Shown in pieces: positions 8,694 through 17,112 of a stretch of DNA of 64,000 nt. Numbering within the stretch: position 1 is the first letter of the stretch; each line of letters opens with the position of its first letter. The translations under genes and the position numbers were made by a program. Origin of the DNA: Ruania suaedae (lineage in GTDB: Bacteria > Actinomycetota > Actinomycetes > Actinomycetales > Beutenbergiaceae); NCBI RefSeq assembly GCF_021049265.1, contig NZ_CP088018.1, forward strand, positions 1,984,001-2,048,000. Reading direction: 5' to 3'. A model generated the notes under the pieces. The model was not told the DNA's origin, ran no database searches, and saw nothing but the letters and a program-made list of their open reading frames with translations.

Positions 8694-10112
8694 CTAGCTC
8701 GGCCTGACCGAGTAGGTGATCGTCCTGACGATGGTGTAGTCCAGGTTGTCCTTCGCCTGGATCGTGAGCGTGTAGTCCATCGTGCTCAGGAACTGGTTGG
8801 CGTAGGGGCTGGTGGTGGCGGGCACCGACCACTGTCCGGTGGAGGCGTTGAACGTCGTGTCCCGATAGTTGCAGGAGCTGACCCAGCTGCTGCCACTCCA
8901 GCACTGTGTGCCCAGAAAGCCGGTGCGGCGCAGGATGTACTGGACCGGCGAGACGACGGTGCCGTTGCTGTCGGTGGCCGTGCCGCACGCGGCCTGGTTC
9001 GGACCGCACCGCGCCGCGACGTTGGCACGCGTCACCGCCCCGGTGTTGGAGGCCCCGTCCAGCGGTTCGGTGAAGGTGATGGTGGGGGGACTGGGCGCCT
9101 CACCGCAGGTGAGCACGTTCGCCTGCGAGCGCGAGAACGGGGTGTAGAGGTACACGGCGGATTCCCAGGTGGTGCCGGCCACCCGGGCGAAGACCCGCAG
9201 GTAGTAGGTGGTGCCCGCGGTCAGTGCCGGCGAGAACTCGCCCGGGGACACCGTGACCGTGCGATTGGCGCCCGATCCCGTCATCTGCTTGGCCGAGGAG
9301 ACGGGCTCGCCCCCCGAGGCGGCGGTGTAGGCCCGTACCCAGTAGGTGTAACGGGGATCGGACGCGGGGGTGGTCACCGTCATCGACGGCGACGGCGAGG
9401 AGGAGCAGGTCCCGCCCGTCGGCTGGCCGACCCGGTGGGTCATGAACCCCGAGGTGTTGACGGTACCGGTGTCGCTGAAGGCGGCCGCGGTCGGCTCGGC
9501 CGGCTGCAGCGCGACCAGGGCGGGCAACGCCACCACCAGCAGACTCGCCACCACCCGGCCGGTACGACCGGCACTGTCGGCACTGTCGGAGCGGTCCTCG
9601 GCATCCGGGGTCTCGCCGGATCCGGCTCGAGGCCGCCCGCGGGAGCTGCGCACGGAGGTCCACACCCCGAACACGACGCCGGCCGCGAGGACGCCGGCAC
9701 CGAACACCACGAACGGGTTCGCCAGCGACGACAGGACGCTGCCCACCCCGGGCACCGAGAAGATCAGGCGATCGGCCTCGGTCACCGGGTACGGCTCGGC
9801 GTCGGGAGCGCCGTTGGCGTCGCCCTGCAGCGTCAGCAGCGCCTCACCTGCGCTCTCCTCGACGGCCACGATCCGGTGCGTGACCCTGGTGCCCTCGGCC
9901 GACTCGACACTGACGACGTCGCCGACCGCGAGGTCGGCCGCCGGCACCGTGCGGGCCACGCCGAGAGAGCCGGCGGGGATCTCCGGAGACATGGAGCCGG
10001 AGGTGAAGACGAGCGGAACCAGACTCAGAGTTGCGACGAGCACGGCGGCGACCAGGCTCAGTGCCCCGAGCACCGCGCCCATCCACAGCAGCGCGTCGGC
10101 GATCCTGCGCAT
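8694..10112 (-). CDS. SipW/Sec11-type signal peptidase fused to a secreted substrate-like domain
   Basis: A 472-residue protein with two halves. Residues 1-160 form a type I signal peptidase of the Ser-His (ER/SipW) class: a membrane anchor (11-33), Ser40 in TSGSMSP, His79 in VTHRIV in place of the bacterial Lys, QGDANGAPD around Asp98, and a second membrane segment near 133-151. After an acidic, serine-rich linker comes a new hydrophobic segment (187-203) ending in [10 protein letters not shown], the same pattern seen at the processing region of the exported proteins of this cassette. A long extracellular domain follows, about 250 residues, rich in Thr/Ser/Gly with six or more Cys and FN3-like strands. 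Its start overlaps the preceding stop (TGATG). The fusion is open and uninterrupted. The function of the C-terminal domain is unknown. Confidence 0.82.
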   Translation of the reverse strand: MRRIADALLWMGAVLGALSLVAAVLVATLSLVPLVFTSGSMSPEIPAGSLGVARTVPAADLAVGDVVSVESAEGTRVTHRIVAVEESAGEALLTLQGDANGAPDAEPYPVTEADRLIFSVPGVGSVLSSLANPFVVFGAGVLAAGVVFGVWTSVRSSRGRPRAGSGETPDAEDRSDSADSAGRTGRVVASLLVVALPALVALQPAEPTAAAFSDTGTVNTSGFMTHRVGQPTGGTCSSSPSPSMTVTTPASDPRYTYWVRAYTAASGGEPVSSAKQMTGSGANRTVTVSPGEFSPALTAGTTYYLRVFARVAGTTWESAVYLYTPFSRSQANVLTCGEAPSPPTITFTEPLDGASNTGAVTRANVAARCGPNQAACGTATDSNGTVVSPVQYILRRTGFLGTQCWSGSSWVSSCNYRDTTFNASTGQWSVPATTSPYANQFLSTMDYTLTIQAKDNLDYTIVRTITYSVRPS

Positions 10113-10786
10113 CACGGAGCCTGCACCTGCACCGCGCTCAGCCCGATCTGCAGCGTGGTCAACTGGGCCTGCAGCGCGTTGGGCGAATCGGTGTGGAGCA
10201 GGATCCGCGCGCAATAGACGCGCACCTCGCCGGGTTCGAGCACCTGGTCGGTGGGATGGATGTCGGCCGTGCTCGTGGTGCTGACGGCCTGGTTGCTCAC
10301 TGCGGTCCCGGAGCACGTGCCGGAACGGTTGAACATCTCCTCGCTCCCGGTCTCGGTCGGCGTGCTGTCGGGGTGGATCTGCACCCGCAGGCCGCTGCCG
10401 GATGCCACGAGGTCGTTGTTCGTCGTCGTGATGGTGGCGTTGTAGGCGAACGGGACGGTGCCCGCGTTGCGCACGGCGAACGGGCGGGCGATGCTCTCGC
10501 CGGGCGTGAGGTCGGCGATGGTCAGCTCGGAGTACCGGTACTGCCCACCCTGGCCCGCCAGGTTGGTGCTGTTGTCTGCGGTGGTCCCCACCGTGAGGTC
10601 GAGAGTGCCCGATTCGATGGGGCCGGTCTCGATCGTCGCCGTGTCGGTGTAGTAGGCCATCGTCCCCACGCCTGCGGGGAAGGCGAACAGGCCCAGGCAC
10701 AGCACCAGGCGGATGTGCACCGAACGCACCCGACGGCGGCGCACCCGTGGCCGCCCGTCGGAGGCTGTGCTGGAAGGCTGGCTCAT
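10112..10786 (-). CDS. Exported protein with alternate (SipW-cognate) signal peptide, TasA/camelysin-like
   Basis: A 224-residue protein. A basic N-terminus (RRRRVRSVHIR) precedes a hydrophobic segment (about 27-43) that ends in GTMAYYTDTATI, the pattern of signal peptides cut by SipW-type peptidases. The mature part is a beta-rich domain with DLTPGESIARPFAVRNAGTVPF, the Pro-Gly-Glu/Asp turn and 'NxG' strand found in TasA/CalY-type surface proteins, and one Cys pair (SGTCSG and VYCARI). It lies between the LPXTG gene (4-base overlap at its start) and the peptidase fusion (1-base overlap at its stop), so it is surely co-transcribed. In Bacillus such proteins form extracellular fibres. Here a surface fibre or coat is inferred. 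Confidence 0.78.
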   Translation of the reverse strand: MSQPSSTASDGRPRVRRRRVRSVHIRLVLCLGLFAFPAGVGTMAYYTDTATIETGPIESGTLDLTVGTTADNSTNLAGQGGQYRYSELTIADLTPGESIARPFAVRNAGTVPFAYNATITTTNNDLVASGSGLRVQIHPDSTPTETGSEEMFNRSGTCSGTAVSNQAVSTTSTADIHPTDQVLEPGEVRVYCARILLHTDSPNALQAQLTTLQIGLSAVQVQAP

Positions 10787-11460
10787 CGGGTGACTCCGTC
10801 CAGGAGGTCGTCGTCGGAGGACCGCCGGGTGATCAGGAAGGTGCCGGCCGCACCCAGGGCGAGGCCCACGAGCAGGAGCTCGGGCCCGAGGGTGCTGCCG
10901 GTGTCGGGCAGGGACGGGCCGCCGCCGGGATCACCGGGGCTGCCGGCACCGTCGTCGCCCGTGCCGGCATCGGTGGGCACATCACCGACCAGGGTGACGC
11001 GCAGCACCACGGGCATCAGGCGATTCTGCGTGTCGTTGCCGGAGGCGGGGTCGAAGGCGGCCCGCACATCGACCGGGACGGCCCGATCGACCGCCACGCC
11101 GTCCAGCGTGACCTGCCCAGGATTCGCACCGACATCCAAGGGCCTCCACGCGCCGCCGTCGAGGCGCACGCTGAGGGAGACGTCGGCGGCAAGCACGGGA
11201 TCGCCGCTGGGGCTCAGGGCCGCAACTGTCATGGCCGCCGCGGACGGACCCTCGTTGCGTACGTGGAAGGTGTGGGTCTCCTCATCGCCCGGCACCCAAC
11301 GTCGATCGGCGTCGAACAGCGGGAGGCTCAGTTCGGGCCCCCAGGTGCGGCCGTCGTTGCTGAGGCCGATCTCGTCGGCAGCGGAGGCGGCGGAGGGCCA
11401 GAGCAGGGCGAACAGCACGGCAGGCACCACGACGGCGAGGCGTCGTCGTCGGGTTGTCAT
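10783..11460 (-). CDS. LPXTG-type surface protein
   Basis: A 225-residue protein. The ATG is placed nine bases after GGAGG. It has a classical signal peptide (RRRRLAVVVPAVLFALL, cleavage after ASA near 27), a beta-rich extracellular domain with FHVRNEGPSAAAM, a Gly/Asp/Pro spacer and a sorting motif LPDTG at 184-188, followed by a hydrophobic helix (about 189-209) and RR. The 12 residues after RR are unusually long and acidic for a sortase tail. No sortase gene is in the window. Its start overlaps the upstream signal peptidase by four bases and its stop overlaps the next gene by four. It may anchor the exported proteins of this cassette to peptidoglycan; this is inference. Confidence 0.8.
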   Translation of the reverse strand: MTTRRRRLAVVVPAVLFALLWPSAASAADEIGLSNDGRTWGPELSLPLFDADRRWVPGDEETHTFHVRNEGPSAAAMTVAALSPSGDPVLAADVSLSVRLDGGAWRPLDVGANPGQVTLDGVAVDRAVPVDVRAAFDPASGNDTQNRLMPVVLRVTLVGDVPTDAGTGDDGAGSPGDPGGGPSLPDTGSTLGPELLLVGLALGAAGTFLITRRSSDDDLLDGVTR

Positions 11461-12077
11461 GTGTCCGGACCTCCTTGGTCTCGGCTGCTTCGGCGTTCGA
11501 GGGCTGCCAGGCGGAACTTCCACACCGCGTAGACGAGCAGGGCTGCTGCCGCCGCGCTGGTCACGACCTCCCTGGTGGGGCCGGAGACCCACGTGGTGAC
11601 GTGGCCCAGGTGCGGCACCGCGTACCAGAGGCGGCCCCGGATCTGGACCTCGCGGACCGGTTCGGCATCGGCCACGTTGTTCGTGTCCCCCTGCGTCCGC
11701 AGCACCCGTTCCCCGGATCCACCCAGGCTCGAGCCGACGGAGACGACGCGGTGGGTGACCACCGCGGCCTCTCCTGACGCGAGCTGGTAGGTGATGACGT
11801 CACCGACCGCGATCTCCTCGATCGCGACGGGCTTGACCACCACGAGCGTCCCGGGTGGGTAGCTCGGCTGCATCGAGCCGGTGAGCACGGCGTAGGGGGT
11901 CCCGCCGGCCACGCGAGGGAGCAGGACGCCGGCGATCAGCACCAGGACCAGCACCATCAGGACCGCCCACACCAGCGCGCGCCACGCGAGACGCAGCGCG
12001 GACCGGTGTGGGCGCCCGGCGGTGGCGGACGAGCGGCGATGCCGCTGGCCCTGCACCGGGACTGACGACGCCCTCAC
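11457..12077 (-). CDS. Signal peptidase I, SipW/Sec11 (Ser-His) type
   Basis: A 206-residue membrane protease. A basic, Ser/Arg-rich cytoplasmic N-terminus is followed by a membrane segment (33-53), catalytic Ser68 in LTGSMQPSYPPG, His109 in VVTHRVV where ordinary bacterial LepB has Lys, and TQGDTNNVADAEP with Asp131. A second membrane segment lies near 173-188. This residue pattern is that of SipW and ER-type peptidases, which process special exported proteins rather than general Sec substrates. It lies ten bases after the exported protein at 12088 and overlaps the LPXTG gene by four bases. It is the stand-alone peptidase of a cassette that also holds a fused one. Confidence 0.88.
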   Translation of the reverse strand: MRASSVPVQGQRHRRSSATAGRPHRSALRLAWRALVWAVLMVLVLVLIAGVLLPRVAGGTPYAVLTGSMQPSYPPGTLVVVKPVAIEEIAVGDVITYQLASGEAAVVTHRVVSVGSSLGGSGERVLRTQGDTNNVADAEPVREVQIRGRLWYAVPHLGHVTTWVSGPTREVVTSAAAAALLVYAVWKFRLAALERRSSRDQGGPDT

Positions 12078-12087
12078 CCGGCTGCGA

Positions 12088-12615
12088 TCAGGGCGCCTCG
12101 TCGACGTTCGTCTGGACCGCCACGAGGCCGAGCGAATCGAGGTCGACGATGCCGTCCTGCCCGTCGTTGTTCGGCTCGTCGCCGTAGGGGTAATCCACGG
12201 TGACCTGGGCGGTCAGGGTGTACGTTCCGGCCCCTTCGACCTCGGAGATGACAGCACCGGTATCGTCGAGCAGCTCGACCTCCGCGGTCAGCTCGTCGGC
12301 GAGAGCGTTCTCACCCTCCGGCGGCAGCGTCAGCGGGTCGATGGTCAAGGTGGCGCCGATGTTGTCACCCTCGAGCACGAGCGTGGCCACGCAGTCGTTG
12401 GTCACGGTGTCACCGGGGACGATGAGGTCCGCCGGGGTCTCGTCGGTGTAGACGAAGCCCTCGCAGTCGGCTGCGGTGAGCGCGATCGAACCCGCCTCGA
12501 TGGGCCCGGCGTCGACCTCGTCCTCGGCGGTCCAGTAGGCGAGCGTGCCGGCGCCGCCGAGCAGCAGCGTCGCTGCGGCTCCCACGGCCAGGGCGCCCTT
12601 GGTGGAGTTCTTCAC
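12088..12615 (-). CDS. Alternate signal-mediated exported protein (RER_14450-like family)
   Basis: A 175-residue exported protein. The start is a GTG with AGGGAGA about six bases upstream; an ATG-like longer frame to 12711 runs over the promoter. The N-terminus KNSTKGALAVGAAATLLLGG followed by AGTLAYWTAEDEV is the alternate-type signal peptide that accompanies actinobacterial SipW-like peptidases. The mature domain is acidic with two Cys (ADCEG, TNDCVA) and a beta pattern with IVPGDTVTNDC and DYPYGDEPNNDGQDG, the latter a possible calcium-binding loop. It is first in the five-gene cassette, behind an AT-rich promoter. It is the most likely main substrate or structural subunit. Confidence 0.85.
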   Translation of the reverse strand: MKNSTKGALAVGAAATLLLGGAGTLAYWTAEDEVDAGPIEAGSIALTAADCEGFVYTDETPADLIVPGDTVTNDCVATLVLEGDNIGATLTIDPLTLPPEGENALADELTAEVELLDDTGAVISEVEGAGTYTLTAQVTVDYPYGDEPNNDGQDGIVDLDSLGLVAVQTNVDEAP

Positions 12616-12687
12616 GTGTCTTCTCCCTAGGTTCGTGCCGGCCGAGTCCCGACCAGTGCTCAGGGGACCCGAGCCCCCTGAGCACCC

Positions 12688-12718
12688 ATTATTCGGGCAT
12701 AAACTGTACACCTGTCAA
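12688..12718 (-). promoter_or_regulatory. Promoter of the SipW-type export cassette
   Basis: On the sense strand TTGACA (12718-12713) is followed after 19 bases by AATAAT (12693-12688), or after 18 bases by GAATAA. This is a conspicuous AT-rich island in a GC-rich region, about 75 bases ahead of the first gene. A TGTACA palindrome lies in the spacer and may be an operator. Confidence 0.6.
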
Positions 12719-12785
12719 GCCCGTGGACAGGACGGGGTACTCCATGTGGCTCGTTCGGTGCCGGTGCCCGTTCGGCGCCTCCCGG

Positions 12786-14090
12786 TCAGTAGTCGGCCAG
12801 GTCCCAGGCATAGGTGGGTACGGACCCGGTGAAGTCCAGCCACGGCTCCCACAGGATGCCGCCCGGTTCACGCGGAGCGTCCATGAGTGCCCAGCCCGTG
12901 TAGGTCTCCCCGGGCTGCATCTCCGAGGGCGCGGTCTGGGACTGGTCCAGGCAGAACAAGCCGTCGATACCGCTCACATCGGCGATCTTGTTGCCGCTCG
13001 TGTCGAGCAGACCGGTCTCGAACCCGACGAAGCTCCAGGTGCCCTCGGAGTAGTCGGCGAGCTCGGGGAGGGTCGTGAACTCGAACTGCATGGCCACGTA
13101 CTCGCCCTCGGGGTCGGAGCACATCATGGAGCCGGCCTCCGGTTCCCAGTTCCGCTCGACCTCCAGCAGTCGCACCTCCACGATCGGGGTGCCGTCGCTG
13201 ACCACCAGCGCGGGCTCGGACGGAGCCAGGAGCTCCACGTCGCCCTCGATCGTCGGCGTGTCGCCGCCGTCGTCCGTCGGTTCCTCGGTCGGGGCGTCGG
13301 TGGTGGGATCGTCGGTCGGAGCGTCGGTGGTGGGATCGTCCGTGGGTTCCTCGGTCGGTTCGGAGGTCGTGGTCGGGGACACCGGCGTAGCGGTGTCCTC
13401 GTCGTCACCGAAGATGAGGCTCAGGGCGAGCGCGATGCCGCCGACCACCACGATGACGCCGACGATCACGGCACCGATGACGAGGCCCGTCCGGTTCTTG
13501 CGTGGCTCACCCGGGCCCGAGCCGGACGCACCGGCCCAGCCCGGTCCCCCAGGCCCACCCGGCCCTCCCGGATACCCGGGCTGGTCGCCGCCTCCCCAGG
13601 TGCCACCGCTACCGGGCGGCGGCGCGCTCGCGTACGACCCCGCATAGCTCCCGGGGCCCTGCGGCGGGTGGTGTCCCGCCGCAGCGTCCTGACCGGGTGC
13701 GAACGGTCCGGGCGCTGCCCCGGGGAACTGCTGCGACTGCTGGGGCGGCGGGAACTGCTGCGTCGGCTGGGACTGCGGGAACTGGGCCGGCGGGAACTGC
13801 TCCGTCGGCTGGGCCTGCTCCGTCGGCTGGGACTGCTCGGGCTGCTGGGGCGGCTCAGGCTGGAACTGCTCGGTCGGATGCTGGGTCCCAGGCCCGGGCT
13901 CGGGTGCTACCTCACCCTCGGGCTGCGCCCGGTCTCCGCCCTGGGGCGCGGCCGCGGCGTCGTCGGGGAGCCAGAACTCCCAGCCGTGCGGGGCCGGGGG
14001 CCAGGTCGGGTCGGGCTGCCACCCCTGGGGTGGTTCCCATCCCGCCGGTGGCGTCGGCCACCCGGGCGGCGGGTTGAATCGGTATCCCAT
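12786..14090 (-). CDS. Proline/glutamine-rich membrane-anchored protein with extracellular DUF4352-like domain
   Basis: A 434-residue protein. The ATG at 14090 follows GGGAG by five bases; a GTG three bases earlier is an alternative. The cytoplasmic first 200 residues are low complexity (Pro, Gln, Gly, Trp), beginning with repeated PPGW/PPAGW/PPQGW motifs. One membrane segment follows (about 206-230, TGLVIGAVIVGVIVVVGGIA). Outside is a Thr/Asp/Pro linker encoded partly by a 27-bp tandem repeat, then a beta-rich domain of about 150 residues with two Cys (SMMCSD, LFCLDQ). The layout is the same as the protein at 18997-19905. No enzyme motif is seen. A cell-surface or sensory role is inferred from topology only. 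Confidence 0.75.
   Translation of the reverse strand: MGYRFNPPPGWPTPPAGWEPPQGWQPDPTWPPAPHGWEFWLPDDAAAAPQGGDRAQPEGEVAPEPGPGTQHPTEQFQPEPPQQPEQSQPTEQAQPTEQFPPAQFPQSQPTQQFPPPQQSQQFPGAAPGPFAPGQDAAAGHHPPQGPGSYAGSYASAPPPGSGGTWGGGDQPGYPGGPGGPGGPGWAGASGSGPGEPRKNRTGLVIGAVIVGVIVVVGGIALALSLIFGDDEDTATPVSPTTTSEPTEEPTDDPTTDAPTDDPTTDAPTEEPTDDGGDTPTIEGDVELLAPSEPALVVSDGTPIVEVRLLEVERNWEPEAGSMMCSDPEGEYVAMQFEFTTLPELADYSEGTWSFVGFETGLLDTSGNKIADVSGIDGLFCLDQSQTAPSEMQPGETYTGWALMDAPREPGGILWEPWLDFTGSVPTYAWDLADY
13285..13338. repeat. 27-bp tandem repeat, two copies
   Basis: Units 13285-13311 and 13312-13338 differ at one base. They encode a nine-residue Pro/Thr/Asp unit in the extracellular linker of the gene at 12786-14090. 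Related partial copies flank the pair. Copy number probably varies between strains. Confidence 0.8.
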
Positions 14091-14183
14091 CACAACTCCC
14101 TGCTCAGAACCCTCGGACAGCGCTCATCGTAGAGAAGTTGCGACCCGGCCGCGCCCCCCGCCCATGGACAGCACTACCCGCCT

Positions 14184-15716
14184 TCAGTCCACGTCCACGC
14201 TGAGGGTCACGAACGAGTGCGCCGGCAGCTCCACCCGCAGACCGTCGCCGGACCTGGTGACGCCCTCGTGCGCGCGCGGTGCCACGGTGTCCGGGGCCTG
14301 CGGGGTGTTGTGCCCGGCGAGCTCGGGAGCGGTGAGCGCGCGAGCCCGGACGGATCCGACCTGGCAGCCGCGCAGGTCGAGGTCCACCACGGCCGGCTCA
14401 CCGGCGTCCAGGTTCGACAACGAGACCAGCACCGTGCCGTCCTTCCTGCTGGCCGAGAGCGAGACGGTCGCCAGCGAGGTCTCCCCCACCTCACGCTCGG
14501 GCAGCCCGCCCGGCACGTCCACCCGCAGGCTGGCCGCGTCCTGGTGACCGGAGTTCATCTCGAACACGTGGTAGGTCGGGGTGAGCACGAGTGCACCGGA
14601 GTCGGGATCGGTGAGGATCATCGCCTGCAGCACGTTGACCGTCTGGGCGATGTTCGCCATCACCAGCCGGTCGGCGTGGCGGTGGAAGATGTCGAAGTGA
14701 GTGCTCGCCACGAGCGCGTCCCGCATCGTGTTCTGCTGGTACAGGAAGCCCGGGTTGGTGCCCGGCTCGACGTTCCACCAGGTGCCCCACTCGTCCAGCA
14801 CCAGGCCGACCTTCTTGTCCGGGTCGTAGTTGTCCATCACCGTGGAGTGGCGCCGCAGCAGATCGTCGGCGAAGGCGGCCTTGGCCATCGTGGCGTAGTA
14901 GTCGTCCTCGGTGAACTCCAGGGCACTACCCTTGTCGTGCCAGGGGCCCACCACCGAGTAGTAGTGAACCGAGATCGCCTGGTAGATCCCCCGCGGGTCC
15001 CTGCCGCACCCGCCGAGCTCGTTGAGCGCCTTCATGAGCGTCTCGGTCCACACGTAGTCATCGGAGTTGGCGCCCGCCGCGATCCGGTAGAGCCGGTTGT
15101 CGCCGTGGTCGCGGCAGTATGTGGCGTAGCGGCGGGCCTCCTCGGCGTAGTGCTGGGCCGACATGTTGCCCCCGCACCCCCAGGCCTCGTTCCCGATGCC
15201 CCAGAACGGCACCGTCCACGGCTCCTCGCGCCCGTTCTGCTTACGCAGACGCACCATCGGCGAGTCACCGTCCCGGGTGAGGTACTCGACCCAGTCGGCC
15301 ATCTCCCGCACCGTGCCGGAGCCGACGTTGCCGTTGATGTAGGGCTCGGCTCCCAGCATCTCGCACAGGTCCATGAACTCGTGGGTGCCGAAGTGGTTGT
15401 TCTCCTCCACATTGCCCCAGTGCGTGTTGACCATCGCGGGACGCTCGTCCTTGGGCCCGATCCCGTCCATCCAGTGGTACTCATCGGCGAAGCAACCACC
15501 CGGCCAGCGCAGGTTCGGGATCTTCAGCGCCCGCAGCGCCTCCACGACATCGCGCCGGATCCCGCGCTCGTTCGGGATCTCACTGTCCTCACCGACGTAG
15601 AAGCCGCCGTAGATGCAACGGCCCAGGTGCTCGGCGAAGTGGCCGTAGACGTGCCGGTTGATCACCGGTCCCGGGACGTCGGCGTTGATGATGGCCCGGG
15701 TGGCGGGTGCGCTCAT
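14184..15716 (-). CDS. abfA: Alpha-L-arabinofuranosidase, glycoside hydrolase family 51
   Basis: Releases terminal L-arabinofuranose from arabino-oligosaccharides. The 510-residue protein has no signal peptide, so it acts in the cytoplasm on imported oligosaccharides. It shows the GH51 (beta/alpha)8 features [15 protein letters not shown] near 68-82, the acid/base Glu177 in [11 protein letters not shown] and the nucleophile Glu309 in LDEWGTWW, followed by a C-terminal beta domain. The ATG has GGAG about eight bases upstream. A LacI-type palindromic operator lies about 40 bases before the start. No transporter or regulator for arabinosides is adjacent, so the gene stands alone, divergent from phosphofructokinase. 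Confidence 0.93.
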   Translation of the reverse strand: MSAPATRAIINADVPGPVINRHVYGHFAEHLGRCIYGGFYVGEDSEIPNERGIRRDVVEALRALKIPNLRWPGGCFADEYHWMDGIGPKDERPAMVNTHWGNVEENNHFGTHEFMDLCEMLGAEPYINGNVGSGTVREMADWVEYLTRDGDSPMVRLRKQNGREEPWTVPFWGIGNEAWGCGGNMSAQHYAEEARRYATYCRDHGDNRLYRIAAGANSDDYVWTETLMKALNELGGCGRDPRGIYQAISVHYYSVVGPWHDKGSALEFTEDDYYATMAKAAFADDLLRRHSTVMDNYDPDKKVGLVLDEWGTWWNVEPGTNPGFLYQQNTMRDALVASTHFDIFHRHADRLVMANIAQTVNVLQAMILTDPDSGALVLTPTYHVFEMNSGHQDAASLRVDVPGGLPEREVGETSLATVSLSASRKDGTVLVSLSNLDAGEPAVVDLDLRGCQVGSVRARALTAPELAGHNTPQAPDTVAPRAHEGVTRSGDGLRVELPAHSFVTLSVDVD

Positions 15717-15752
15717 GAGGAGGACTCCAGTGTCTGTCGGGACGACGCGTCG

Positions 15753-15766
15753 TTGTAACGTTAATC
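15753..15766. promoter_or_regulatory. LacI-family-type operator upstream of the arabinofuranosidase gene
   Basis: TAACGTTA (15756-15763) is a perfect palindrome with a central CG, in the context TTGTAACGTTAATC. LacI-family sugar regulators of actinobacteria bind such CG-centred palindromes. A TAGGCT -10-like hexamer (sense strand, 15772-15767) directly precedes it, so binding would block transcription start. No regulator gene is in the window. Confidence 0.55.
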
Positions 15767-15898
15767 AGCCTAGTGCGCGGCTCCCCCGATCGCCAGAGGC
15801 CCTCGCGCGCGCCGCGCCATCTGCCCGACATGTCACCGACACCGCGGCGTCACCGCACTCCCCCTACGCTGGGCAGGACATCCAGCCGGGAGGTGGAC

Positions 15899-16930
15899 AT
15901 GAAGATCGGCATCCTGACCAGCGGCGGCGACTGTCCGGGGCTGAACGCGGTCATCCGAGGCGCCGTGCTGCATGGGGTGAAGAGCCATCAGGACACCTTC
16001 GTAGGGTTCCGGCACGGGTGGCGGGGCGTCCTCACCAACGACGCGATCACCCTGGACCGCACCGATGTGCGAGGGCTTGCCGGTGACGGCGGCACGATCC
16101 TGGGGTCCTCGCGCACCAACCCGATGGACGGCCCCGACGCCGGGGTCGCCACCGTGGCGGCCACGCTGCAGCGCCGTGAGCTCGACGCCCTGGTGGTGGT
16201 CGGCGGCGAGGGCAGCCTGGCGGGTGCCAAGCGGCTCGCCGAGGAAGGGCTGCCGATCGTCGGCGTTCCCAAGACCATCGACAACGACCTGCAGGGCACC
16301 GACTACACGTTCGGGTTCGACACCGCGGTCTCCATCGCGACCGACGCGATGGACCGGCTGCGCACCACCGGCGAGTCCCACCACCGCTGCATGGTCGCCG
16401 AGGTGATGGGCCGGCACGTGGGCTGGATCGCGCTGCACTCCGGCGTCGCTGTCGGAGCTCACGCCGTGCTCATCCCCGAGCAGAGCGTGGGGATGCCGGA
16501 GGTGTGCGCGTGGGTGCAGGACGTGCACGACCGTGGCCGTTCGCCCCTGGTCGTGGTCGCCGAGGGGTTCATCCCGGCCGAGCGTGAGGACGTGCTGGCC
16601 GAGAACGGTACCGATGCCGCCGGCCGGCCCCGGCTGGGAGGCGTCGGCGCACTGGTGACCTCCGAGATCGAGCGACGGACCGGGATCGAGACCCGCAACA
16701 CGATCCTCGGCCACGTCCAGCGCGGCGGGAACCCCACCGGCTTCGACCGCGTGCTCGCCACCCGGTTCGGGATGGCTGCCGTGGACCTGGTCCATGACGG
16801 CGCGTGGGGGCAGATGGTCTCGATCCGCGGCACCGAGATCGAGCGGGTCGACCTCACCGAGGCGCTGGCGGGCCTGAAGACGGTGCCGCAGCACCGGTGG
16901 GACGAGGCGCGGGCGCTCTTCGGCCGGTGA
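15899..16930 (+). CDS. pfkA: 6-phosphofructokinase
   Basis: Phosphorylates fructose 6-phosphate to the 1,6-bisphosphate, the committing step of glycolysis. The 343-residue protein has the phosphate loop ILTSGGDCPGLN (5-16), GGEGS (102-106), PKTIDND (124-130, with the catalytic Asp), MGRHVGW and GHVQRGG. The Gly in GGEGS is the residue type of ATP users, while the Lys in PKTIDND is shared with pyrophosphate-dependent forms; actinobacterial ATP enzymes show the same mixture. The ATG follows GGGAGG by five or six bases. ATP use is the likelier reading, but the donor is not proven by sequence. Confidence 0.93.
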   Translation: MKIGILTSGGDCPGLNAVIRGAVLHGVKSHQDTFVGFRHGWRGVLTNDAITLDRTDVRGLAGDGGTILGSSRTNPMDGPDAGVATVAATLQRRELDALVVVGGEGSLAGAKRLAEEGLPIVGVPKTIDNDLQGTDYTFGFDTAVSIATDAMDRLRTTGESHHRCMVAEVMGRHVGWIALHSGVAVGAHAVLIPEQSVGMPEVCAWVQDVHDRGRSPLVVVAEGFIPAEREDVLAENGTDAAGRPRLGGVGALVTSEIERRTGIETRNTILGHVQRGGNPTGFDRVLATRFGMAAVDLVHDGAWGQMVSIRGTEIERVDLTEALAGLKTVPQHRWDEARALFGR

Positions 16931-16945
16931 CGCCCGGACAGCGAA

Positions 16946-16976
16946 ACGGCCCCGGACCGCAATGGTCCGGGGCCGT
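16946..16976 (+). terminator. Terminator of the phosphofructokinase gene
   Basis: A perfect 13-bp GC stem (16946-16958 with 16964-16976) and a five-base loop, 15 bases after the stop. It ends just before the 3' end of the convergent tRNA-Asn gene and can serve both. Confidence 0.85.
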
Positions 16977-16984
16977 GCTCGGTG

Positions 16985-17057
<73 letters not shown>

Positions 17058-17112
17058 TCGCGCAGACAATACTAACGCACCGGCGCGGGTGCTCCGACCG
17101 CTCGCAGCGCCC

